Source: Pumilibacter intestinalis
GTDB taxonomy: Bacteria; Bacillota; Clostridia; Christensenellales; Pumilibacteraceae
NCBI RefSeq assembly: GCF_943193005.1
Contig: NZ_CALPCH010000005.1
Coordinates: 1-64,000, forward strand
Reading direction: 5' to 3'
Length of the DNA: 64,000 nucleotides
Part shown: positions 36,514 through 44,265 of the stretch, one piece after another
How positions within the stretch are numbered: position 1 is the stretch's first letter
Layout: every line of letters begins with the position of its first letter
The notes under the pieces: model-generated
Told to the model about the DNA's origin: nothing
Databases searched by the model: none
What the model saw: only the letters and a program-made list of their open reading frames with translations
Program-made: the position numbers and the translations under genes

Positions 36514-37161
36514 TTAAATTGCCAAGATGATTATGGCAACGGTTTGTATGAGCAACATTATCGGCGTTGCCCAAAAGAAGAATTTACGAAAGCCGCGCTC
36601 GTAATGTATGTCATCTTTTACATGGACTATCTCTTGTTCGGCGGCTTTTACTTTCTCGGTAATCGCGGCAGCACGTGCGTTTACTTTTTCTATTGTGTCA
36701 TTTGTCATGTCGTTAATCCGTTTTGTTAAAACCTTTGCCGCCTCGTCAGTCGCCTTTGCTGTAGCTGTTCTTACTTCGGTTTGTATCTGCTCCGTCAGAT
36801 TCTTCAGCTCTCGAACATTCTCCTTTATGCTCGTCTGCATATTCTCGGACTGCTGCCGCATTCTGCCGAGCAAGCTCTCGTTTTCTTCTTTCTGATTCCA
36901 TTCGAGCTCGTTCACGCTCAATCTTACGTTCTTCACTTGCCGCGTCAGTTCCTCGATTCGCGCATTCTGCTCCGAAACTAATTTGTTGCATTTCGCGTTC
37001 GATACAGTCAAGGCTTTGTACAATAGCCCTTCCCGCGCTTCCGCGGTGAGTAGATCTATTTGCTCGCACAATGCCTGTGCCGGAAGATTGTCCGACAAAT
37101 CCACCGCTTCGTTCTCGTCCGTTATTTTCCGTGGACTTAATCCCGTTATTTTGTTCTCCAA
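36514..37161 (-). CDS. Coiled-coil membrane protein overlapping mobA (MobB-like)
   Basis: 215 residues starting at TTG (37161), with AGGAAA just upstream. Residues about 55-185 are a long coiled coil rich in Glu, Lys and Thr (NARIEELTRQVKNVRLSVNE). The C-terminus has one membrane helix (about 195-214, FFFWATPIMLLIQTVAIIIL). The first 416 bp overlap the 3' end of mobA in another frame, an arrangement known for mobA/mobB pairs. A MobB protein tethers the relaxosome to the membrane; that role is assigned here by position and shape only. Confidence 0.7.
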   Translation of the reverse strand: MENKITGLSPRKITDENEAVDLSDNLPAQALCEQIDLLTAEAREGLLYKALTVSNAKCNKLVSEQNARIEELTRQVKNVRLSVNELEWNQKEENESLLGRMRQQSENMQTSIKENVRELKNLTEQIQTEVRTATAKATDEAAKVLTKRINDMTNDTIEKVNARAAAITEKVKAAEQEIVHVKDDIHYERGFRKFFFWATPIMLLIQTVAIIILAI

Positions 37162-37894
37162 GTTTTCCTAATACCTCGCTTTTTGTATAATTTGTTCCGA
37201 GCTTTGCCCCTCGGATAGGCTTTTGTTTTTGCGGATGTAGATAGGAATAATCTTTACCGCTTCGTGTTATCTCGACGCCGTAGCACGCTTTGAGATAGTC
37301 TTTGAACTCTTGCTCGTTATGAGATTTCCCGATAGCTTCAACAATGACTTCTCGCAATTCCTCTTTCCAAGACACGCCGCCGTTGAGTATAATCTTTCTT
37401 TCTGCGGCGGTACGACTGTTCTTGCCGCGTTTACGAAAGTCTGTTTCGGTATAGCCGTGTTCTTTACCCAAACGATTCACTTCATCTTTCATTGAAACGT
37501 AATCTTTGGGGCCGAACTGTAACTTCTTGCCCGTAAGCGGATCCACGGCGTTTACGATTATATGACTGTGAACCGTATTGGTATCCGTATGCGTGGCTAA
37601 TACGCATTCGTAATCTCCAAACAGCTTTTCCGCAACTTCTTCCGCAAACTTATGTGCTTCTTGTGGAGTAAGGTTATCTTGCCGCGCACACGACAGCTTG
37701 AAATGATAATACTTGCGCTCGTTATATCCTTTGCCTTTTCCGTACATAGCCGCTGTTTCTTCGAACTGCTTGGCGTAGTCCTCATCCTCGAATAGATTCC
37801 TTACAGATACTATTTCCGCTTTATTCGGGTTTGTTATGTACCCGATAGCAGATTGCGGTTTTGCTTTTCCGGCACTGCATTTAAGAAGCGGCAT
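36746..37894 (-). CDS. mobA: MobA/MobL-family relaxase
   Basis: 382 residues. The N-terminal relaxase domain has an N-terminal CSAGKAKPQSAIGYI start, a YYHFKLSC strand and the metal-binding HUH motif ATHTDTNTVHSHIIVN (about 99-114). The C-terminal 140 residues are low in complexity, basic and Ser/Arg/Glu-rich. The enzyme nicks oriT and pilots single-stranded DNA in mobilisation. The start codon overlaps the MobC stop codon (TAATG), and the oriT candidate lies just upstream of mobC. Confidence 0.9.
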   Translation of the reverse strand: MPLLKCSAGKAKPQSAIGYITNPNKAEIVSVRNLFEDEDYAKQFEETAAMYGKGKGYNERKYYHFKLSCARQDNLTPQEAHKFAEEVAEKLFGDYECVLATHTDTNTVHSHIIVNAVDPLTGKKLQFGPKDYVSMKDEVNRLGKEHGYTETDFRKRGKNSRTAAERKIILNGGVSWKEELREVIVEAIGKSHNEQEFKDYLKACYGVEITRSGKDYSYLHPQKQKPIRGAKLGTNYTKSEVLGKLGEQNNGIKSTENNGRERSGGFVGQSSGTGIVRANRSTHRGSAGRAIVQSLDCIEREMQQISFGAECANRGTDAASEERKIERERARMESERRKRELARQNAAAVREYADEHKGECSRAEESDGADTNRSKNSYSKGD

Positions 37895-38211
37895 TACGCA
37901 CCGCCCATAGCAATAGAATTTTTACGGTATAAATTTTTGAGTTCTCCAATGCAGTCATTTAACTCTCGTTCCGTTTCTATGCCGTAATAATTATTCCTTA
38001 CCGCTTGATTGAGATTGTTTCCTTGCCGTTTCAGTTCAGTCAAAATTTCGCCGGCGTTCTCGATTACGGTGATAGGCTTGTCCTTAATCGCCCTTATTAT
38101 AAACTCGGTCATAGTAAGTCCGCTTTGTTTTATCTTCTCATCAATGATTTGTCTTTCTTTGTCCGTTGCCCTGAATGTATAAGCAAACGGTCTTGTTCTG
38201 TTACCTATAAT
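37894..38211 (-). CDS. mobC: MobC relaxosome accessory protein with a non-AUG start
   Basis: The frame encodes a ribbon-helix-helix type MobC: GNRTRPFAYTFRATDKERQI, DEKIKQSGLTMTEFIIRAIKD, then NNLNQAVRNN. An ATG at 38112 would cut off the DNA-binding part. The complete domain begins just after a perfect AAGGAGGG (38215-38222), where the codons are AAA ATT ATA GGT; there is no ATG, GTG or TTG before the in-frame stop upstream. Translation therefore probably starts at ATT (38211) or ATA (38208), giving about 104-105 residues. It helps the relaxase open oriT. Confidence 0.75.
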   Translation of the reverse strand: MIGNRTRPFAYTFRATDKERQIIDEKIKQSGLTMTEFIIRAIKDKPITVIENAGEILTELKRQGNNLNQAVRNNYYGIETERELNDCIGELKNLYRKNSIAMGGA

Positions 38212-38245
38212 TTTCCCTCCTTGTTCGTTCCGTTTATCTGGGGTA

Positions 38246-38325
38246 TTAGGGGCTTGCCCCTAACGAGGCAACGACTTGTCGGCGGGTATTTGGCAAGCCA
38301 AATACGTTCCTCGCTATTACCGACA
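38246..38325. other. Candidate origin of transfer (oriT)
   Basis: Two perfect inverted repeats lie upstream of mobC: TTAGGGGC-TT-GCCCCTAA (38246-38263) and GTATTTGGC-AA-GCCAAATAC (38286-38305). Between and after them CGAGG pairs with CCTCG and GTCGG with CCGAC. Nested repeats immediately before mobC-mobA are typical of oriT. The nick site cannot be fixed by eye. Confidence 0.65.
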
Positions 38326-38452
38326 GACACAGTTTTCACTTCTAATATTTAATTGTCGTTTACCGTTATTTTAAGGCTTACGGCTACGCCTTGTTTTTTG
38401 TTTGCTTGTTCCTCCTTGAAAATCTATTTGCTATATGCTTTGTTCAAGCAAT

Positions 38453-38485
38453 ATAAAAGCCCGACCGTTGTTCACAGTCGAGCCG
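38453..38485 (-). terminator. Terminator-like hairpin between the RNA-polymerase-like gene and oriT
   Basis: Minus-strand GGCTCGAC pairs with GTCGGGCT (two G-T pairs) and is followed by TTTTATATT. It lies about 195 bp after the stop codon at 38679. The rest of 38326-38678 holds no supported gene. Confidence 0.6.
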
Positions 38486-38678
38486 TATTCGCGTTCTGTT
38501 CGTTCGCGTCCTATTACGCCGATTAGAGAATTATTTATGTGTACCAAATTGCCACAGTTTTTTCTGTAAAATAGCCTTAATTCAACCTAAATTGAGCCGT
38601 TTTAGGTAATTTAACGTAGTTATTGCCGCAGGTTGTGGCACAAATAGTACCACTTTCGTATCAGCTCATTCTCATTTT

Positions 38679-41231
38679 TCAGAACTTTTTTGCAAATTTT
38701 TGACCGTATAGAGAATACTCGCCATTGGGATCTTCCACTACCTTGATAATAAATCTATCGTATAGTTCGGTAAGAAGATCCGAAAACATAGGGTGATTTA
38801 TAAGCGCTGCATATATATGCCAATCGGAAGCGCTGTTCTTTTCGTAATGCCGCAGCACAAGAATAAACACGTTCTCATTTGTCAACCATTTGGAAACTTG
38901 TTTATCTCGCTCCGTTTTCTCATTGAAAATCCTTTCGTATATAACTTCACGTTCGTGCTCGTCCGCAGAGCGAAGCGCCATATACAGCTGATTTATGCTT
39001 GCTTTATACTCATCGATTATCTCGACAATCCTATCCTTGTGTCTATATTCCGTTGCGTTACCAGAAGCAATATTATATGACAAGCTCATAGAAATAGGAA
39101 TCGTTAAATTGAATTGCTCTCTTCCTTTGCGAAACTGCACTTTATTTACGAGCTTGTATATGTAATCCATCGCGGTATTGTAAAAAGCATATTGCTTGTC
39201 TTTCGCATTTTCGTCTATCTCCCGAAAGAATATAGGCGCGGGATCGTTGTACTTTTTACGTAGGGCATTAAGCTCCGTACCGACATTCACATTGTCGTAG
39301 GCGCGTTTGGCTTTGTCTATTTCCAATCCCGAAAGAACGGCAAGCTTACAAACGTCCTCATAGATAGGAAGTATATCTGGCACACTTGCACCATTATTGA
39401 GTTTATCCCAAATAAGGCTGTTGAGCTTTTGCGATAAATTAACGATTTCGCCGATTTTATTTTCGCTTGTCTTGTGGTCGAGTTCCGAAAGCGCGTTACT
39501 CGCTTCGCCTACAGACGCTATACTACAAACGGGAACTTTGAAAAAGTCATTATACTTCTCCGCCGCTTCAACTAACAACTTATCGTCCGTAATGAGCATT
39601 GTATCTGAATCGTAGTCACAACCGTTTAGCCGTTGCTGTATGTTTTCGTTTATAGCGTTTACGCAGACAATGTTCTCTCCCAAATCAAAGTAATTCCAAA
39701 TATCTCCGTCGAGATTGTTTTCAACGAGATAGATGTTTCCCATAGTTATATGCGGCGAACGAGCGCACAATAGCTTTGTGCCGTTCTCGAATCTTTCACA
39801 GCGAATCTGTCCGTGCTTTAATTCGCTTGTAATTTCTTCGCCCGCAATATATTTTAACAGCTCCGCGCCGTTACCAAACAGAGTAGCGTTCGTGCCATTC
39901 AAAAGAATATGTCCGCGCCTTAATCTTTCTTTTAAGCTCCCGACCACGTCGTCACGGAAGTTGGCATACAGCTCGGTTTCGTCAAAATGCGGGCACTTAT
40001 GCATCAAAGTAAAAATAACGTCGGCACGTTCGGCAAGTCCGTTGAGATTCTCCGATTCCTCATCCTTTTCCCTTGCAAAAGCATCGGTGAAATGATAGCG
40101 CATAAAATCTATATCTTTACGAATAAGAGAAATATAGTTTATGCTCGGTTGCAGTAGCTGTTCGGCTTGTTGTTCGTTTAATCCAAGAGTATTCAACAGT
40201 TGATAACTGCTCTGTACTAATCTTCCGCCGAAATATCTTGTACGTTTATCCCATTTGACTACGCCGAATGTGCTGTTTACGCTCTCTGCCCATTGGCGAA
40301 AATTCTTTTCGTTAAGCGCGCCAACAAATTTAAGATATTTTAGGCTGTTAGGCGTTGTTACCATTACAATTTGACTTATGTCCATTGCAAGCGTGATAAA
40401 GCCACGCGCTTTTAGATCGGCGAGAGTAATGTTTTTGACGCGCATCCATTTTTGAAGTTTTGTCTTAAAGGCGCACGATTTGAAAAACTTATTTCGCAAA
40501 AGTAGCATATGCTTATCCGCGTAATTACCTACGAACAAGCTCTCATCTAAAAGGCTTTCTCCGTCCCAAATGTCGTTACAGATTTGCGTTTGTTTCGTTT
40601 GAGCGGTCAATTTACCGTCCTGCATTTCTACGGAAACAACTTCATCTGTAAATATGCTTTTATAGTCAGGAACGAAAAGGATACCGTTGAGAGGAATGTT
40701 TATTATGCCTTTAATGGAAGAAAGCGACAAAGCTCTATACGATTCCCACGAAGCCAGATCGCTTTTCGGTTTCAGCCCGCACTCGCTCCATTTCGTCATG
40801 TGTTTATATAACCGCTCGTCTATGAATAAGCAAGTGCCTTCGCGCGAACTTCCCGCACTACGCTTATATCTGACATAGTGAATACCGTTCACGTTAAAAC
40901 CGTTGGTATAAAAGTATTTTCGCAGTTGTTTGACTTTTATAGGTTTGCCGTTCTCCGGCTTATATGTATAATTAAACTTCACATTGACAACGGCGAGGGT
41001 ATAGCTATTATTATGTTCGTCCACAAAGGCAAACTTCTTACGGCAAATTCGAGTATACACCTTTTCGAGCTCAATGCTATCCAACGAATAATCCAATTTG
41101 TTTTTGAATAACCAAAAATAGGCGTCGCTTTTTATATCAGGCAACTTGTACCCGACAGCAACGCCGTTTTCTTGTTCGTGTTTGTATATATCCGCCGCCT
41201 CAACGGAGATTATTCTATAGCCCTTTTGCAT
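38679..41231 (-). CDS. Single-chain RNA-polymerase-like protein (two-barrel QDE-1/YonO superfamily)
   Basis: 850 residues. The catalytic signature is NGCDYDSDTM, with Asp539, Asp541 and Asp543 where the superfamily has DxDGD; Gly is replaced by Ser542. It is preceded, as in QDE-1-type RNA polymerases, by a strand-turn ARSPHITMGNIYLVEN (490-505) that matches their RNP..HPGDIR..E block. Upstream blocks DIWDGESLLDESLF (220-233) and TPNSLKYLKF (293-302) fit the first barrel and the lysine-bearing segment. The predicted promoter (41238-41266) ends 6 nt before the ATG, implying a leaderless message. Function inferred: transcription or primer synthesis for the element. Confidence 0.65.
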   Translation of the reverse strand: MQKGYRIISVEAADIYKHEQENGVAVGYKLPDIKSDAYFWLFKNKLDYSLDSIELEKVYTRICRKKFAFVDEHNNSYTLAVVNVKFNYTYKPENGKPIKVKQLRKYFYTNGFNVNGIHYVRYKRSAGSSREGTCLFIDERLYKHMTKWSECGLKPKSDLASWESYRALSLSSIKGIINIPLNGILFVPDYKSIFTDEVVSVEMQDGKLTAQTKQTQICNDIWDGESLLDESLFVGNYADKHMLLLRNKFFKSCAFKTKLQKWMRVKNITLADLKARGFITLAMDISQIVMVTTPNSLKYLKFVGALNEKNFRQWAESVNSTFGVVKWDKRTRYFGGRLVQSSYQLLNTLGLNEQQAEQLLQPSINYISLIRKDIDFMRYHFTDAFAREKDEESENLNGLAERADVIFTLMHKCPHFDETELYANFRDDVVGSLKERLRRGHILLNGTNATLFGNGAELLKYIAGEEITSELKHGQIRCERFENGTKLLCARSPHITMGNIYLVENNLDGDIWNYFDLGENIVCVNAINENIQQRLNGCDYDSDTMLITDDKLLVEAAEKYNDFFKVPVCSIASVGEASNALSELDHKTSENKIGEIVNLSQKLNSLIWDKLNNGASVPDILPIYEDVCKLAVLSGLEIDKAKRAYDNVNVGTELNALRKKYNDPAPIFFREIDENAKDKQYAFYNTAMDYIYKLVNKVQFRKGREQFNLTIPISMSLSYNIASGNATEYRHKDRIVEIIDEYKASINQLYMALRSADEHEREVIYERIFNEKTERDKQVSKWLTNENVFILVLRHYEKNSASDWHIYAALINHPMFSDLLTELYDRFIIKVVEDPNGEYSLYGQKFAKKF

Positions 41232-41237
41232 AAGGAA

Positions 41238-41266
41238 ATTATACCATAAACCTGTCGCTTAATCAA
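41238..41266 (-). promoter_or_regulatory. Promoter of the RNA-polymerase-like gene
   Basis: TTGATT (41261-41266), 17 bp, TATAAT (41238-41243) on the minus strand: the same hexamers as in the invertible promoter at 57789-57817. Only six bases (TTCCTT) separate the -10 from the ATG. Confidence 0.7.
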
Positions 41267-41299
41267 GCAATGACGCTCTCACCTAATTTAGTTTCGGAT

Positions 41300-41332
41300 A
41301 AAAAATTTGCTCCTGATTATCTCAAGAGCAAA
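41300..41332 (-). terminator. Terminator of the surface-glycan operon
   Basis: Minus-strand TTTGCTC and GAGCAAA pair around 13 nt and are followed by TTTTTT, about 30 bp after the flippase stop codon. Confidence 0.75.
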
Positions 41333-41361
41333 TGTAACTTATTGAACTTATAACTTACCCA

Positions 41362-43071
41362 TTAAGTTTTGTTGTTATCATCTGAATTTTTAACGACAAG
41401 ACTATCTTTTTCGACAACCACATCACTGTTTGCATCTTCATTGATAATACTATTCTCATTCGATATATTCACATCTTCAAATGTCTGCTCTGCACCCACT
41501 CCACTCGTGTCAACAACGGTCTGCAGTTTCTTATCTTTATGCCGTTTAAGTCGTAGTAAGAAATTCTTGGCATAATGACGAAAATCTTTATTTATAAGGA
41601 CAACTACTGCCGATACCGTCAAAGAATACGCGAGCGAAATGCCCCCGTTGGAAAACAACTCCAACCATTGATTATCATCTTGTATCATTGAAAAATGCAA
41701 TGCAAACAATAATCCAATAAACACTGCGATATACAGATAATTGCGAATATAATATGGCTTGACGCTCGTTTGTAATGCATGTTTATATAATACATACGGC
41801 TCCACTATATGACAAATCGTCAAATTTGTAACTACTGTAGCGGCAATTACACCGACAACAGCGAACTCCGCACCCCAAAGATATTCAAACAAATATACAA
41901 AACCTATTGACAGCCCTATATTTAACACTCCTTCTATTAACGGTTTCCACCTATCATAATAGAACATACCGGTTGCGTCTTTGAAAAGCAGTGTTGATTG
42001 CCGCATGAACTGTATAAAATAATTTACGGTAATGACAAGGGATATCGATTTTGCCATTTCCAAATTTCCACCAAAACATATCGTGACAAGATTGTCTATT
42101 ACCGAATAATATCCCAAAAAGAAAATCAAACCGAGAATATAATTAAATGTATAAAAGAAATTATAATATTTTTGTATTTGCTCCTTATTTTCTTCCACAC
42201 ACATGTGTCCGATAACCGAGGTCAGCGGCGTAAAAAATAAAGTGATCGTTCCCGTCATCGCCGTCATTATCACGGTATAATTAGTGTATTTTCCGAGTAT
42301 TACGACACCGATAAACGCAGATATGATGATACTGTCGGCGGTATTGACGAGCACACCGCCGATTTTATGCATAAACATAGCTTTGACGTTTTTGGTGACT
42401 TCCTTTTTCGTGTCGGAGTCTATGGCGCGCTTATTCTTGATAACGGTTTTATATTTGATGTGTGCAACTACTTCCGTCACACCCCACTGTACGGCAACCG
42501 CAATGATGCGGCAGACAAGATACCATACAAACGACTGCGTGCACAATAGAACAATGATTTGCAATCCATATTGCAACAGTTGCCCGCCGGAATTGATTGT
42601 TGTAGTGATATAGTTGTTTTTATAAGCATTGATTAGCGATATTTTTGCACTGAACGCATAAGTAAGCACAACCGATATCAGCATTAGTCCGAACGTCAAA
42701 TACAAATTGACGTCCATAGCTTGATAATCTTTTGCAAGGTACGGAAGCAACGGCATAACAAGGCAACCGCAGACAGCAATAATTCCGCCGATGATGAGAT
42801 ATACTCTTTTGAATAATCCGTAAAGCGCCGACACCTTGTCCGAATCGCCTTCTACTATGGGCTTGTACATACAAAAAACGATTGCCGTACCTATACCCAA
42901 TTCGGCAATCGATAAAACCCCCACTATGCTTGTGTATAGTGAGTCTAATCCGTTTGCCTCGTTACCGACATAACGTATCAAAAATCTTCTTGTCACAATA
43001 CTCACTACTAGAATGACAAGTTTGAATATTATTGAAATCGATACGTTAAGTATGCCGCGTTTTTTATCCAT
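41362..43071 (-). CDS. Wzx-type polysaccharide flippase (MATE/MurJ fold)
   Basis: 569 residues with about 12-14 hydrophobic helices in the pattern of the polysaccharide transporter family, starting MDKKRGILNVSISIIFKLVI. The last 80 residues are a soluble, acidic tail (about 490-569) not usual for Wzx. It would flip the lipid-linked repeat unit from the inner to the outer face of the membrane. Last gene of the glycan operon, directly joined to the preceding glycosyltransferase stop codon. Confidence 0.85.
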   Translation of the reverse strand: MDKKRGILNVSISIIFKLVILVVSIVTRRFLIRYVGNEANGLDSLYTSIVGVLSIAELGIGTAIVFCMYKPIVEGDSDKVSALYGLFKRVYLIIGGIIAVCGCLVMPLLPYLAKDYQAMDVNLYLTFGLMLISVVLTYAFSAKISLINAYKNNYITTTINSGGQLLQYGLQIIVLLCTQSFVWYLVCRIIAVAVQWGVTEVVAHIKYKTVIKNKRAIDSDTKKEVTKNVKAMFMHKIGGVLVNTADSIIISAFIGVVILGKYTNYTVIMTAMTGTITLFFTPLTSVIGHMCVEENKEQIQKYYNFFYTFNYILGLIFFLGYYSVIDNLVTICFGGNLEMAKSISLVITVNYFIQFMRQSTLLFKDATGMFYYDRWKPLIEGVLNIGLSIGFVYLFEYLWGAEFAVVGVIAATVVTNLTICHIVEPYVLYKHALQTSVKPYYIRNYLYIAVFIGLLFALHFSMIQDDNQWLELFSNGGISLAYSLTVSAVVVLINKDFRHYAKNFLLRLKRHKDKKLQTVVDTSGVGAEQTFEDVNISNENSIINEDANSDVVVEKDSLVVKNSDDNNKT

Positions 43072-44265
43072 TTAATTAGTTTTCTGCCCTATAATTTCAA
43101 AAAATTTATTTCCCGCGTTTTCTTCAAGCGCGTTAGGGTAAGCCGATTTTTTTAGCATATTTTGCTTATCAAGCTCACTCATCTCAATGATTTTAATAAT
43201 GCCTTCGGCAATAGCCCGAGGGGTGATTTCTACTATAATTCCCCCTTGTCCATCAGCAAGTTGCTCGGTTATCCCAGGAAACATGGTCGATACAATCGGT
43301 TTATTAAAGATGCGCGCTTCATTTACAGTCGTACAATAAGCCTCCGACTTAGAGGTCTGACAATATAAATCACAAGCTTTATAGTATGGATATGGATTTT
43401 TTTTAGCTCCCAACAAATATAATCTATTCTGTAATCCTCTCTTAGCTATTTCTGCTTGCGCTTGTTCACGTTCGCTACCGTCACCGATAATAAACCACTT
43501 GTAATTTATTCCTTTACGATTTAATTCTTCACACACATATGGTATAATTAAAAAATTCTTTTCTTGAGCAAATCTTCCAACCGAAAGGATATTTACATTT
43601 TCGGGTGTCATTTCTACACAATGGAACTCGTCTGCTCTTTCATAATATCGCTCAACATCCATAAAATTGTATATCGTTTGGCATTTATCCGCATACTGAG
43701 GATATAATGATGTAAATTTCTCTGTAATTCCGTTTGAAACTCCAAAAATACCATCATAATTATATAAGCATTTTTCCCTGTCCAACATCAAGAATTTACA
43801 AGAATCAGTTTTATCACGAGTCGGTTCTCCATGCAAAAAGACCAATTTTATCGGAGCTTCGACGTAATCGTTGACAAATCTCAACAATCCGAGAGAATGC
43901 ATACTATAACTAATTGCAATATCATATTGCATATGTTTAGCCTTTCGATAAAAACAATCAAATCGACGCAAATCTCTTTTTTCCCAATAGTACAATACCT
44001 TTGCGGCAGAAATAAATCTAAAGCGTTTAAGCTCATGTAATAACGCTTTTTTGGTGCTACCGTGCAATAAGCCTATAGAAGCACTATCAAACACATTTAC
44101 ATAAGCAGGAATAAATTCAAGAAAATCTCCTCGCTTTTCTTCCAATAACAAATCAACTTCAAATTGATTGGGATCGATGCGCTTTAACATATTAATAAGC
44201 GCAGTCTCTATTCCGCCTATTACCATATTCCAATGGCAAATCAACATTCGTTTTTTCATTATCAT
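43072..44265 (-). CDS. Glycosyltransferase family 4
   Basis: 397 residues with a GT-B fold. The N-terminal acceptor domain begins ICHWNMVIGGIETALINML. The C-terminal nucleotide-sugar domain has ILSVGRFAQEKNFLIIPYV (about 228-246), YLLGAKKNPYPYYKACDLYCQTSKSE and the usual EA pair region. It adds one sugar to the lipid-linked repeat unit. The ATG overlaps the preceding stop (ATGA), so the genes are translationally coupled. Confidence 0.88.
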   Translation of the reverse strand: MIMKKRMLICHWNMVIGGIETALINMLKRIDPNQFEVDLLLEEKRGDFLEFIPAYVNVFDSASIGLLHGSTKKALLHELKRFRFISAAKVLYYWEKRDLRRFDCFYRKAKHMQYDIAISYSMHSLGLLRFVNDYVEAPIKLVFLHGEPTRDKTDSCKFLMLDREKCLYNYDGIFGVSNGITEKFTSLYPQYADKCQTIYNFMDVERYYERADEFHCVEMTPENVNILSVGRFAQEKNFLIIPYVCEELNRKGINYKWFIIGDGSEREQAQAEIAKRGLQNRLYLLGAKKNPYPYYKACDLYCQTSKSEAYCTTVNEARIFNKPIVSTMFPGITEQLADGQGGIIVEITPRAIAEGIIKIIEMSELDKQNMLKKSAYPNALEENAGNKFFEIIGQKTN

